From assembly GCA_026184775.1 (NCBI GenBank), contig JANCYW010000004.1:62001-126000 (forward strand): DNA of 64,000 nucleotides, read 5' to 3'. The position numbers and the translations under genes are program-made. This document shows positions 26,286 to 34,934 of this stretch, in pieces. A model generated the notes under the pieces. The model was given only the letters and a program-made list of their open reading frames with translations, searched no databases and was not told the origin of the DNA. This DNA is from Cyanidium caldarium (taxonomy: Eukaryota > Rhodophyta > Bangiophyceae > Cyanidiales > Cyanidiaceae). Positions within the stretch are counted from its first letter, which is position 1. Each line of letters opens with the position of its first letter.

Positions 26286-26984
26286 ATGATGCAGTGCGGG
26301 TTTGTGGTGGCACCATCTGGTGATTGGAAGGCACGAGCACCGCGAGCCGGATGCGGTGTGATGTCGCGAACGCTGCGCATGCAACTTGCGAGGGCACCGC
26401 CTCCCTCGCTCACTCGGCGCGCGCTGTTCCAGCACCTCGGCACCGTCCTCCTGGCAGCACTCAGCACCTCCTATGCTCCTCCTGTTCGGGCGGAAGAGGA
26501 GCTTCCCGCCCTGACGACGTTGCCGCGCGGCGTGCGCGGCAAGCTGCAACCGTACACCGACCTGGCCAAGGGGTACCACATGCTGCGTCCGATCGGGTGG
26601 AACGAGTTTGACGGCACCGTCGAGTCGACGCAGTACGACAAAAAGTTTCAGGACATTATCCAACCGCTCGAATTCATCACCGTGGTGAGCGTGCCGGTCA
26701 AGTCGGGCGGCAAGTCGGTGACCGATCTGGGCAAACCGGAGGAGGTGGGGCAGAAGCTGGCGGCCAAGCGCAACGCCAAACTGGTGGCGGCGAATATGAA
26801 GGAGGACGACGGCATCACGTACTACATTTTCGAGTACACCCACGAGCCCGCCCACCAGATGACCCTGCTGACCGTTTACCGCAACAAGCTGTTCAGTGTG
26901 AATGCCAGCACCAGCGAGAAGCGGTGGCCGCGGCTGGAACCGTTGTTGCGCGCCTCGCTGGACAGCTTCGTGCCGCATCTGTGA
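26286..26984 (+). CDS. PsbP-domain thylakoid-lumen protein
   Basis: A 232-aa photosystem II oxygen-evolving-complex type (PsbP / PPD family) protein. The leader is bipartite: a plastid transit part beginning MMQCGFVVAP, then a twin-arginine signal (RRALFQHLGTVLLAALS, Arg44-Arg45) ending PVRAEEE, typical of Tat import into the lumen. The mature part shows the family's GYHMLRPIGWNEFDGT, FITVVSVPV, VTDLGKPEEVG and YIFEYTHEP...HQMTLLTVYRNKLF. Whether it is PsbP itself or a PPD assembly protein cannot be decided. The first in-frame ATG is used. It is the clearest evidence in the window that the organism is photosynthetic. Confidence 0.85.
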   Translation: MMQCGFVVAPSGDWKARAPRAGCGVMSRTLRMQLARAPPPSLTRRALFQHLGTVLLAALSTSYAPPVRAEEELPALTTLPRGVRGKLQPYTDLAKGYHMLRPIGWNEFDGTVESTQYDKKFQDIIQPLEFITVVSVPVKSGGKSVTDLGKPEEVGQKLAAKRNAKLVAANMKEDDGITYYIFEYTHEPAHQMTLLTVYRNKLFSVNASTSEKRWPRLEPLLRASLDSFVPHL

Positions 26985-27026
26985 GGCGGATTCGGGGAGA
27001 GCGGGGACAATCCGCCAAAGTGCCCT

Positions 27027-27377
27027 CTAGACAGTCCGCGGCGCGGGATCAACAGACAAGCGGTCCGTGCGAGTGTGCGCCGCCAGATCGGCAAACTCTC
27101 TCCGCGCATCCGCGTACGCCATGCCGATGCCGACGCCGGTGCCCAGGCCGGTCACCGCAGAGCGGGACATGCCGCCGCGGAACAGCAGCACGCCCACGGC
27201 GCCACCGGCCAGCAGACCGTACGCTGCCCATTTGATGCCGGTCTCGATGGCGCGATCCCACGCGTCGCTCATGGCCAGCTCCGAGGGCCGCGCGTCGGGA
27301 GTTGCGGTCGGTGGGGCGGACGTCTCAGACGGCGCACTTGCAGTGGGATCGTCTTTGGTTACCGCCGCCTCCGCCAT
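27027..27377 (-). CDS. MIC10: MIC10-like MICOS subunit
   Basis: A small inner-membrane protein that bends crista junction membranes. The 116-aa product has WDRAIETGIKWAAYG followed by two short hairpin helices with the glycine ladders that define MIC10: GLLAGGAVGVLLF in the first, and GLGTGVGIGMAYAD (about 77-90) in the second, matching human SGMGLGMAYS. The N-terminal about 35 residues are a Pro/Thr/Ala-rich extension not present in animals; an internal ATG at 27272 (MSDAWDR) would give an 82-aa protein closer to the usual length. It converges on the PsbP-domain gene with 42 bp between stops. Confidence 0.85.
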   Translation of the reverse strand: MAEAAVTKDDPTASAPSETSAPPTATPDARPSELAMSDAWDRAIETGIKWAAYGLLAGGAVGVLLFRGGMSRSAVTGLGTGVGIGMAYADARREFADLAAHTRTDRLSVDPAPRTV

Positions 27378-27565
27378 GAGCGAGTGGGAGATCAAGTGAC
27401 TGGTTGGGATAAAGAGGTCCACGAAAGAGTCCAAGTCGGGTGCTGGCCCTCAGATGAGAGTAAACTCGTCGGGCAACGGGGAAGTCGCCAGCCAAAGCGT
27501 CGTGTGCTGGTGGCCGACGATTCTGTTCTCGGCGTGTGGGCCAGTGCAAGCAGGTCGCCGCGCTG

Positions 27566-27946
27566 ATGACTTCGGAAACGGCTGCCGATCGTGCTGCAAA
27601 CGGTAGCCGCACCAGTTGCCGTGGTGTCGGAGAGCGGCTGTTGAAGCTGCACGGTTGGAAGGAGGGAACTGGGTTGGGCAAGCAGGAGCAAGGCACTTTA
27701 CACTGCGTGGAGGTGGCGCCCAAGCGCGACGTGCTCGGGCTGGGAGCGGCGACGCTGCCGCCGGCAGACGAACCGGCACGGCTGCCGCTGGATTGGAAAG
27801 GCAGCGAGGAGCTCGATGAAGTATTACAACGATTAAACGCGCAGCGGGAGCGCCGACGAAAGCGGAGGGAGGCGAAAGAGGAGCGGGAACGAGCCCGCAA
27901 AAGTGGCCGTGGCAGGTCGTCGCGGAGCCATCACGCCGCGCCGTGA
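27566..27946 (+). CDS. Small G-patch protein
   Basis: A 126-aa protein whose centre is a G-patch: LLKLHGWKEGTGLGK followed by QGTLHCVEVAPKRDVLGLG, with all the defining glycines. G-patch proteins activate DEAH-box helicases in splicing and ribosome biogenesis. The C-terminal about 45 residues are a Lys/Arg/Glu-rich helix likely to bind RNA or act as nuclear localisation signal. The protein resembles short G-patch proteins, but I cannot assign an orthologue. The first ATG of the frame is used. It shares a 190-bp divergent promoter with MIC10. Confidence 0.82.
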   Translation: MTSETAADRAANGSRTSCRGVGERLLKLHGWKEGTGLGKQEQGTLHCVEVAPKRDVLGLGAATLPPADEPARLPLDWKGSEELDEVLQRLNAQRERRRKRREAKEERERARKSGRGRSSRSHHAAP

Positions 27947-27979
27947 GTAACGATTCGTACGATCCAACTCTCCACCCGA

Positions 27980-28609
27980 TCATCGCTCGCCGTTGCGCCG
28001 TGGCGGGTCGTTCGCGCCGGCTACCCCTCGGCGCTTCTTCATCGACCGCGAGCTGGGTTGAATGCGCGTCAGCTTGCCACACACGAAAGCTACAATGCGA
28101 GCGTCGCGCGTCTCTGACGCCTGCTGCAGCGCGGCCATCAACTCGGCGCGCTCGTCCTCCTCCCGCGCGCTCTCCCCACCGTCCTCGTCGGCATCCTCCT
28201 CGAACCATTCCCACGTGTCCGCGCCCAGCGTATATCGCATGCCGTCCCTGCCATGCACCACCACCGTCCACTCGCTCTCCTCGTCGTCCGCATCCGCGGC
28301 GCTGGCGCGATCGTCGGCACCCCTGACATCCACCGCCGGCCAACCGGCCTCGTTCCGCACCGCCGGGGTGATTTGCAGGCGTCGGTCCGGCACTGCGGGC
28401 ATGCGGCGACCGTCGCGCCAATCCTGCGCCAGCCGTCGCCACCGATCGGCCGCGGCTGCCGCTTGCGTCACTTGGAGCAACCGCGGATGACCTTGGACGT
28501 AGTTGGGCAGGCCGTGGCCCGACAGGCGCAGCGGTTGGTTGAGGCGCTCCCACAGCGCGCCGAAGCGAATCAGCGCTCGCACCGCGCTGCCACTAGAAGA
28601 GGGGGTCAT
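27980..28609 (-). CDS. Hypothetical protein, acidic middle
   Basis: A 209-aa product that I do not recognise. The first 70 residues are helical and basic, with ALIRFGALWERLNQPLRL and the motif SGHGLPNYVQGHPRLL. The centre is acidic (about 110-165) and includes EWTVVVHGRDGMRY and TWEWFEED. The C-terminal tail is Lys/Arg-rich (MKKRRG). It might be mitochondrial given the basic start, but that is a guess. The first true ATG in frame is at 28609. The gene converges on the G-patch gene. Confidence 0.5.
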   Translation of the reverse strand: MTPSSSGSAVRALIRFGALWERLNQPLRLSGHGLPNYVQGHPRLLQVTQAAAAADRWRRLAQDWRDGRRMPAVPDRRLQITPAVRNEAGWPAVDVRGADDRASAADADDEESEWTVVVHGRDGMRYTLGADTWEWFEEDADEDGGESAREEDERAELMAALQQASETRDARIVAFVCGKLTRIQPSSRSMKKRRGVAGANDPPRRNGER

Positions 28610-29362
28610 GGGGGAATTTGAGGTGAGAGTGAGTGGTGGTGTGAAAAGGAGTTTGAGGCGGAACGGTTGTCTCCCGGAGCGTTCGACACCCAAAAGCCGG
28701 TCCAGCACGCAGGGGCGGTCCAGAGAGGCCCCGAGGCGCAAGCGATGTGCCGAGGCAGGATCGGGCGCGCAAGTTCGGGCACAAGATAAACGACCGCACC
28801 AAGACTTTTCTCACACCAACTGCCAGGCAGTTTACTGACGCAATCCCAAGATGCGCGTTGTCTACTCCAACAAGACGGAAGCGTACTGCGTCTGCGAAAC
28901 GAATACCCTGACCACCAGTCGTTGCGCTACCTGCTACATACGTCGTTGGCACCAAGCGCCACAGCATCCGCAGGCTAACCCCATTATGAGGGTCGTCTGC
29001 TTTGGGGTGCGGATTGCTTCAGTGTGACCATTCGGCGCGTCACAAATGCGTGAGTCAACATCGTCACGCGGTGAGCAAAATCTGGCTGGGAGAAGCGCAG
29101 GCTGCCGATCGGCGCAACATTCCAGAGGGCACCTGTTTTCAGCGCGGCGTTTCCGTTCCGAGAACGGCGCGCACGCTGTACGCCGCGGTGCATCACGGCT
29201 GAAACGTTTCCGCAATCGATGTTCTGGCAATGTGACGCTCCACGGCGAGAGACTCCCGGCGTTGGTGTTGCGGGATGAAGCGCCCAGTCCGTGGGCGACA
29301 TACACGGCTGCAGTCTTCTCTGATCTGCATCACCCGAAAATCTGCCTGCACCTACAACGATC
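28610..29362. other. Intergenic, divergent orphan / ABCG-1 upstream region
   Basis: This 753-bp gap is one of the longest in the window. I checked it for tRNA (no T-loop GTTCGA with a matching acceptor stem), for small genes and for similarity to the gap before ABCG-2, and saw none. It is likely regulatory sequence for the transporter. Confidence 0.45.
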
Positions 29363-31792
29363 ATGAACAGGGACCCGAGCATCATGAGTGCCGGCTCCGA
29401 GGAGCACCCTCCGCTGGGAGGCGCGGTGGACGGCGAGCACCACGAAGTTGACTCCGCGGCTGCTGCCCACGACCGGGCTTTCGATCATACTCCGGAGAGC
29501 GCGTTGAAAGTGCACGAGGCGGCGGCGGCAAACCGTGCGCGGTTCCATCTCTTCGCCAACGCGCCCGAGGACATCCAGACGCGTTTGGCCCAGTCGCGCA
29601 AGGCGATGAAGCTGGTGTTTCGCAACCTGCACTATCAGGTACCGATAACGCTACCGCCGGAGTCAACGAAAACGTTTGTGGACCGATACATTGTGGAGCC
29701 ACTGCGATCGCTGCTCCCAGAGGGGCTCTCTCAGCGCACGTACGGGTGGGTGGAGCTGCTGCACGGGGTGAGCGGTGTCGTGCGACCGGGCGAGTTCTGT
29801 GCGATACTGGGTGGCTCGGGCGCCGGCAAGACCACGTTGCTGAACGCCATCGCCGGCCGCTCCATGCTCCCGCCGTCGGAGGGCAGCGTGACGTTCAACG
29901 GGCGTACCCGCACCCACGCCACCCGCCGCCTCATCGGCTACGTGATGCAGGACGACGTGTTCCTGAGCAACCTCACGGTGGAGCAGACGCTGCGCTTCAC
30001 CGCCAGTATCCGCCTGCCGCGCACCATGACGCGAGAGGAGAAGCGGCGGCGGGTGGATGAGGTGTTGCACTCACTGAATTTGGACAAGGCGCGAAACACC
30101 ATTATCGGCGACCAACAGTTCAACAAGGGCATCAGCGGCGGCGAGCGCAAGCGCGCCAACATTGCCGAGACGCTGCTGACCAACCCGTCGTTGCTGCTGC
30201 TGGATGAGCCCACGAGCGGTCTGGACTCCACCACGGCGCTGTCTGTGGTGCGCCTGCTGAAGGATCTGGCGCTGTCGGAGGGGCGCACGGTGGTGGCGAC
30301 GGTGCATCAGCCGAGCTCGGTGATGTGGTCGGAGTTTGACAAGGTGTTGCTGTTGGCGGATGGCTCCACGGTGTACTTTGGTCCGGCGAGCGAGGCCACT
30401 GCCTACTTTGAGCGGCAGGGCTTTCGGCTGCCGTACGGGTACAACCCGGCGGACTATTTGCTGGATCTGTTGGTGAGCGGCTTGGAGAGTGGCGGTCGGA
30501 TGACCGAGGAGCGTTGGCGGTCGGTGCCGGAGCGTGTGCGTCGGGAGGCGCGTCGGATGTTTGGCAAGGGCGGTGCGTCGGGGTCGCTGGACGTATCGGA
30601 CGAGGACGATGAGAAGTCGGCGTCGGTGTACTCGGAGCTGACGGCGTCGATGGTGTTGCGGGCGGCGTGGTGTCTGAACGAGGCGGAGATGATGTCGGCG
30701 GAGCGTGCGGCGTACGAGTCGCGGGCGCGGGAGTACTCGACGATAGCGCGTGCGGCGGCGGCGTCGAATCGGGACAGGGCACGAGCGGCGGTGGCGGCGG
30801 AGCTGTCGGACGGCGGCACCTTTGTGGAGCGGCACGGCGCGGAGAAGGACGGCGATGACGATGAGGATGAGGTCGGCGAGCAGTACACCGAACACAAGTA
30901 TGCGGTGTCGTGGTACGAGCAGTTTCGGGCGCTAGCGTTGCGCGCCATCCTGCAGAGTGGCTCATCTTTTTTCACGTGGGTAACGCTGTCGCAAGCGATA
31001 GCCGTGTCGTTGCTGGCGCTGTTCGTCTGGGTCGGCTCGCCCGACGACGAAAGCGGCATTTATCCGCGCCTCGGGTTGGTGTTCTTCACGGGCATCTTCT
31101 GGTCGTTCACCGTTTTGTACAGCAGCATCACCTCGTTTCCGATGGAGAGAGCGGTGTTGAACAAGGACCGCTCCGCCGGCAGCTACATGTTGTCGGCCTA
31201 CTTTCTGGCCAAGACCTCCATCGAGAGCCCGATGCAGCTCGTGTACCCGTATATGTTCACGCTGATCGTGTACTTTTCGGCCAACCTGAAGCGCACCGCA
31301 TCCGCGTTCTTCCTCTTCGCGGTGTTGCTCTCGATGCAGGTTATGGTGGCGCAGTCGCTGGGCTACTGGCTCAGCAGCATGGTGATGGACTTTGCGCAGT
31401 TGGCGGTAATGGCGGCGCTGTGGATGGTCGGGACGATCCTGGTCGCCGGGTTCTTCATCCCCATCTCCAAAATGCACGTGTGGTTCCGCTGGATTCGTTA
31501 CGTGTCGTTTGTATATTACGGCTACAACGGGTTCATTATCAACGAATTCCAGGACAGCACCTATGCCTGCGAGGACAACGGTGCCGGTGGCGGCGGCGTT
31601 CAGAGCAAGTCGTACCCGTCATGTGCAGAGTCGCCGCCGCAACCGGTGACGTCTCAGGAGATCTTCCGTGCTTACAACGTGGACACGACGTTTGGCATCG
31701 GCGGCTGCATTGGCATGTTGATCATGTTCATGGTGGTGATGCGCATATTCGCCTATTTGAGTCTCAAGTATGTGCAGGGCGTGCGCAAGTAG
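29363..31792 (+). CDS. ABCG half-transporter, copy 1
   Basis: ATP-binding cassette transporter of subfamily G (WBC type, nucleotide domain first), 809 aa. Walker A is GGSGAGKTT (nt about 29811-29837), the ABC signature is ISGGERKR, Walker B is LLLLDEPTSGLDS and the H-loop is TVHQPSS. Between the ATPase and membrane domains lies an unusual acidic, Ala-rich segment of about 150 residues ending in EDEVGEQY. The membrane domain has about six helices with KDRSAGSYMLSAYFLAKT, typical of the family. Half-transporters dimerise to export lipids, waxes, sterols or drugs; the cargo is unknown. Copy 2 is 618 bp downstream and shares a nearly identical central tract. Confidence 0.95.
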   Translation: MNRDPSIMSAGSEEHPPLGGAVDGEHHEVDSAAAAHDRAFDHTPESALKVHEAAAANRARFHLFANAPEDIQTRLAQSRKAMKLVFRNLHYQVPITLPPESTKTFVDRYIVEPLRSLLPEGLSQRTYGWVELLHGVSGVVRPGEFCAILGGSGAGKTTLLNAIAGRSMLPPSEGSVTFNGRTRTHATRRLIGYVMQDDVFLSNLTVEQTLRFTASIRLPRTMTREEKRRRVDEVLHSLNLDKARNTIIGDQQFNKGISGGERKRANIAETLLTNPSLLLLDEPTSGLDSTTALSVVRLLKDLALSEGRTVVATVHQPSSVMWSEFDKVLLLADGSTVYFGPASEATAYFERQGFRLPYGYNPADYLLDLLVSGLESGGRMTEERWRSVPERVRREARRMFGKGGASGSLDVSDEDDEKSASVYSELTASMVLRAAWCLNEAEMMSAERAAYESRAREYSTIARAAAASNRDRARAAVAAELSDGGTFVERHGAEKDGDDDEDEVGEQYTEHKYAVSWYEQFRALALRAILQSGSSFFTWVTLSQAIAVSLLALFVWVGSPDDESGIYPRLGLVFFTGIFWSFTVLYSSITSFPMERAVLNKDRSAGSYMLSAYFLAKTSIESPMQLVYPYMFTLIVYFSANLKRTASAFFLFAVLLSMQVMVAQSLGYWLSSMVMDFAQLAVMAALWMVGTILVAGFFIPISKMHVWFRWIRYVSFVYYGYNGFIINEFQDSTYACEDNGAGGGGVQSKSYPSCAESPPQPVTSQEIFRAYNVDTTFGIGGCIGMLIMFMVVMRIFAYLSLKYVQGVRK
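29733..30948 (+). repeat. Gene-conversion tract, copy 1 (1,216 bp)
   Basis: This stretch aligns without gaps to 32787-34002 at a fixed offset of 3,054 bp. By eye only seven bases differ, all before 30116 (six between 29962 and 30075, one at 30115). From 30116 to 30948 the copies look identical, while both flanks differ in protein and DNA. A second shared run of about 70 bp lies near 31163-31233 and 34217-34287. Confidence 0.9.
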
Positions 31793-32410
31793 TGCAAGTG
31801 TATTCGATGGCCGAGATAAGTACGTGTGGCTGGACCGTTGTGTGTATGTCTGTGTGTAAAGAGAGCGAGTACCGCCTTTGTGGTGTGAAAGATTCCTCTT
31901 CAACTCCACGTTGTACCCACGTGTGGATGTTGGGGTGTCCGACACCGCGGCGATCCGTGAGGTATTCGGAGAGAGACAAACGACCGCCCGGTTCGTCGCA
32001 AGCGCTTTGCAAGATGGTTCAGCGCTTGACACACTTTTCCACCGCCCCAGAGTGCTCCAGTGCCTGCACTGCATCGCGACCACCAGTGCGAGCGACCCAT
32101 ATCATATCACGGGGCGAAGGCGGCGATAAGAGGCTTGCAGAGAGCGCAGTCTGAAGTAGGTTGGCGTCCGAATTGCGCAACAGCAACGCCGTTTGCCGAC
32201 AAGTTCTCGGCGCATCACGCGTTACGCTTCGCACTCGTCACGCATTGGGCGCGCGTTTCACGTTCGGGGGGCGGCGTCGAAGTCGCTCTTTCATACGCGT
32301 CGCTCTCACCGCGTGGACTGGGCAAATTGGATTGTGTGAGCTCTCAGTGACAGCCGCGTTTACTTCTCTCTCTGCCCATTGCCTTCCGAGACGGTCTTTC
32401 AACACAATCC
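31793..32410. other. Intergenic between the ABCG copies
   Basis: A 618-bp gap. It shows no similarity to the region upstream of copy 1, so the duplication did not carry its promoter or the promoters have diverged. A short (TC)n run precedes the copy 2 start. No gene or RNA was recognised. Confidence 0.45.
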
Positions 32411-34846
32411 ATGGCCACGAGCCGAGAACCGAGCATCGTGGACGCCCTGCCCGGGGACCTCCCTCCCGACGGCGACCGGGCGGTGAACGGTGGCCGCCCC
32501 GTGCCGGGCGCGACTATTGCTGACGACTGCCACTTTTCGTCCAACGACCATGAGGGCGCCATGAAAATGCACGAGGACGCTGCGCACGCCCGAGGGCGCC
32601 TGCAGCTGTTCACCGGCGCGTCCAGGGACACGCAGGTGCACTTGGCGCGGTCGCGCAAGGCGCTCACGCTGGACTTTTGCAATGTGCACTATCAGGTGCC
32701 GATAACGCGACCGCCCCCGGCGCAGACGCGTATGGATCGATTCGTGTGGCGACCGCTGCGTTCCTTATTGCCGCAGGCGCTCAACGAGCGCACGTACGGG
32801 TGGGTGGAGCTGCTGCACGGGGTGAGCGGTGTCGTGCGACCGGGCGAGTTCTGTGCGATACTGGGTGGCTCGGGCGCCGGCAAGACCACGTTGCTGAACG
32901 CCATCGCCGGCCGCTCCATGCTCCCGCCGTCGGAGGGCAGCGTGACGTTCAACGGGCGTACCCGCACCCACGCCACCCGCCGCCTCATCGGCTACGTGAT
33001 GCAGGACGACGTGTTCTTCAGCAACCTCACGGTGGAGCAGACGCTGCGCTTCACCGCCAGTATCCGCCTGCCGCGCACCATGACGCGAGAGGAGAAGCGG
33101 CGGCGGGTGGATGAGGTGTTGCGTTTTCTGAATTTGGACAAGGCGCGAAACACCATTATCGGCGACCAGCAGTTCAACAAGGGCATCAGCGGCGGCGAGC
33201 GCAAGCGCGCCAACATTGCCGAGACGCTGCTGACCAACCCGTCGTTGCTGCTGCTGGATGAGCCCACGAGCGGTCTGGACTCCACCACGGCGCTGTCTGT
33301 GGTGCGCCTGCTGAAGGATCTGGCGCTGTCGGAGGGGCGCACGGTGGTGGCGACGGTGCATCAGCCGAGCTCGGTGATGTGGTCGGAGTTTGACAAGGTG
33401 TTGCTGTTGGCGGATGGCTCCACGGTGTACTTTGGTCCGGCGAGCGAGGCCACTGCCTACTTTGAGCGGCAGGGCTTTCGGCTGCCGTACGGGTACAACC
33501 CGGCGGACTATTTGCTGGATCTGTTGGTGAGCGGCTTGGAGAGTGGCGGTCGGATGACCGAGGAGCGTTGGCGGTCGGTGCCGGAGCGTGTGCGTCGGGA
33601 GGCGCGTCGGATGTTTGGCAAGGGCGGTGCGTCGGGGTCGCTGGACGTATCGGACGAGGACGATGAGAAGTCGGCGTCGGTGTACTCGGAGCTGACGGCG
33701 TCGATGGTGTTGCGGGCGGCGTGGTGTCTGAACGAGGCGGAGATGATGTCGGCGGAGCGTGCGGCGTACGAGTCGCGGGCGCGGGAGTACTCGACGATAG
33801 CGCGTGCGGCGGCGGCGTCGAATCGGGACAGGGCACGAGCGGCGGTGGCGGCGGAGCTGTCGGACGGCGGCACCTTTGTGGAGCGGCACGGCGCGGAGAA
33901 GGACGGCGATGACGATGAGGATGAGGTCGGCGAGCAGTACACCGAACACAAGTATGCGGTGTCGTGGTACGAGCAGTTTCGGGCGCTAGCGTTGCGCGCC
34001 ATTCAGCAACGCGCCGGGGTGATCTTCACCTTCCTCACCCTGACACAGACGCTGGCACTGTCGTTGCTGGTGTTGCTGATCTGGCTCAATTCGCCCAACA
34101 ACGAGAAGGGCATTTACCAGCGCCTCGGGCTGGCGTTCTTCTCGGGCATCTTCTGGTCGTTCTTTGCGCTCTTCAACAGCATCACCTCGTTTCCGTCGGA
34201 GAAGGCGGTGCTGGCCAAGGACCGCTCCGCCGGCAGCTACATGTTGTCGGCCTACTTTCTGGCCAAGACCTCCATCGAGAGCCCGTTGGAGCTGATATAC
34301 CCCTACATGTACGCCATCATGGTGTACTTTGCGGCCAACTTGCAGCGCACTGCCTCGGCGTTTTTCCTGTTTCTGGTGCTGCTGTCGCTGCTGACGCTGG
34401 TGGCGCAGTCGATGGGGTACTGGATCAGCAGCATGGTGATGGACTTCAAACAGGCGCAGGTGATCGCCTCGCTGTGGATGCTCGGGTCGATGCTGGTGGC
34501 CGGATTCTACATCCCGGAATCGGAAATCCCGGTGTGGTTGCGCTGGATTCGCTACGTGTCGTTCGTATTTTATGGCTACGTCGGCCTGATCGTCAACGAA
34601 TTTCAAGGCACCACCTACAAGTGTGTGAGTGGCGGCAGCGCCAGCAGCGATACGCGTGGTGCATCGTTCCCGTCATGCAACGAATCGCCACCGAAGCCGA
34701 TCACGCCCAGCGAGATCTACAGCGCGTACAGCGTGAACACCACGTTTGGCGTCGGCGGCAGCATCGGCATGCTCGTCATGTTCCTCATTGTGCTCCGTCT
34801 GCTTGCCTACTTCACGCTGAAATACATTCAAAAGGTGAAAAAGTAG
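32411..34846 (+). CDS. ABCG half-transporter, copy 2
   Basis: An 811-aa ABCG/WBC half-transporter, tandem paralogue of copy 1, with the same order of Walker A, signature, Walker B, acidic linker and C-terminal membrane domain. Residues from RTYGWVELLHG to the linker end are the same as in copy 1 except for three positions (FFSN for FLSN, RF for HS before LNLDK). The N-terminal 125 residues and most of the membrane domain have diverged: for example LNSPNNEKGIYQRLG against VGSPDDESGIYPRLG. So the two pumps probably share ATPase behaviour but may differ in cargo or partner. Confidence 0.95.
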   Translation: MATSREPSIVDALPGDLPPDGDRAVNGGRPVPGATIADDCHFSSNDHEGAMKMHEDAAHARGRLQLFTGASRDTQVHLARSRKALTLDFCNVHYQVPITRPPPAQTRMDRFVWRPLRSLLPQALNERTYGWVELLHGVSGVVRPGEFCAILGGSGAGKTTLLNAIAGRSMLPPSEGSVTFNGRTRTHATRRLIGYVMQDDVFFSNLTVEQTLRFTASIRLPRTMTREEKRRRVDEVLRFLNLDKARNTIIGDQQFNKGISGGERKRANIAETLLTNPSLLLLDEPTSGLDSTTALSVVRLLKDLALSEGRTVVATVHQPSSVMWSEFDKVLLLADGSTVYFGPASEATAYFERQGFRLPYGYNPADYLLDLLVSGLESGGRMTEERWRSVPERVRREARRMFGKGGASGSLDVSDEDDEKSASVYSELTASMVLRAAWCLNEAEMMSAERAAYESRAREYSTIARAAAASNRDRARAAVAAELSDGGTFVERHGAEKDGDDDEDEVGEQYTEHKYAVSWYEQFRALALRAIQQRAGVIFTFLTLTQTLALSLLVLLIWLNSPNNEKGIYQRLGLAFFSGIFWSFFALFNSITSFPSEKAVLAKDRSAGSYMLSAYFLAKTSIESPLELIYPYMYAIMVYFAANLQRTASAFFLFLVLLSLLTLVAQSMGYWISSMVMDFKQAQVIASLWMLGSMLVAGFYIPESEIPVWLRWIRYVSFVFYGYVGLIVNEFQGTTYKCVSGGSASSDTRGASFPSCNESPPKPITPSEIYSAYSVNTTFGVGGSIGMLVMFLIVLRLLAYFTLKYIQKVKK
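32787..34002 (+). repeat. Gene-conversion tract, copy 2 (1,216 bp)
   Basis: Partner of the tract at 29733-30948. Its edges are sharp: the 5' edge is at AGCGCACGTACGGG and the 3' edge at GCGCGCCAT, after which the sequences diverge at once. It covers the ATPase domain and the acidic linker but not the membrane domain. Confidence 0.9.
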
Positions 34847-34934
34847 CGTGCCAGAACGTGCATAGCTGAGACCGCCCTTTAAAAAGCCCGCGATAGGGGT
34901 TGAGCACAGCGCGCCGTCCCTGCCCCCGTCCCAC

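Noticed and set aside
28610-29362. Possible tRNA or RNA gene in the long gap
   Set aside because: No GTTCGA-type T-loop with matching stems was found, nor an intact acceptor stem. The same check failed in the gaps at 31793-32410 and 59587-60198.
32765-33949. Minus-strand frames repeated in both ABCG copies
   Set aside because: They are identical in both copies only because the underlying ABCG DNA is; the sequence is Arg/His/Leu-rich with no family. Their conservation is a by-product of gene conversion.
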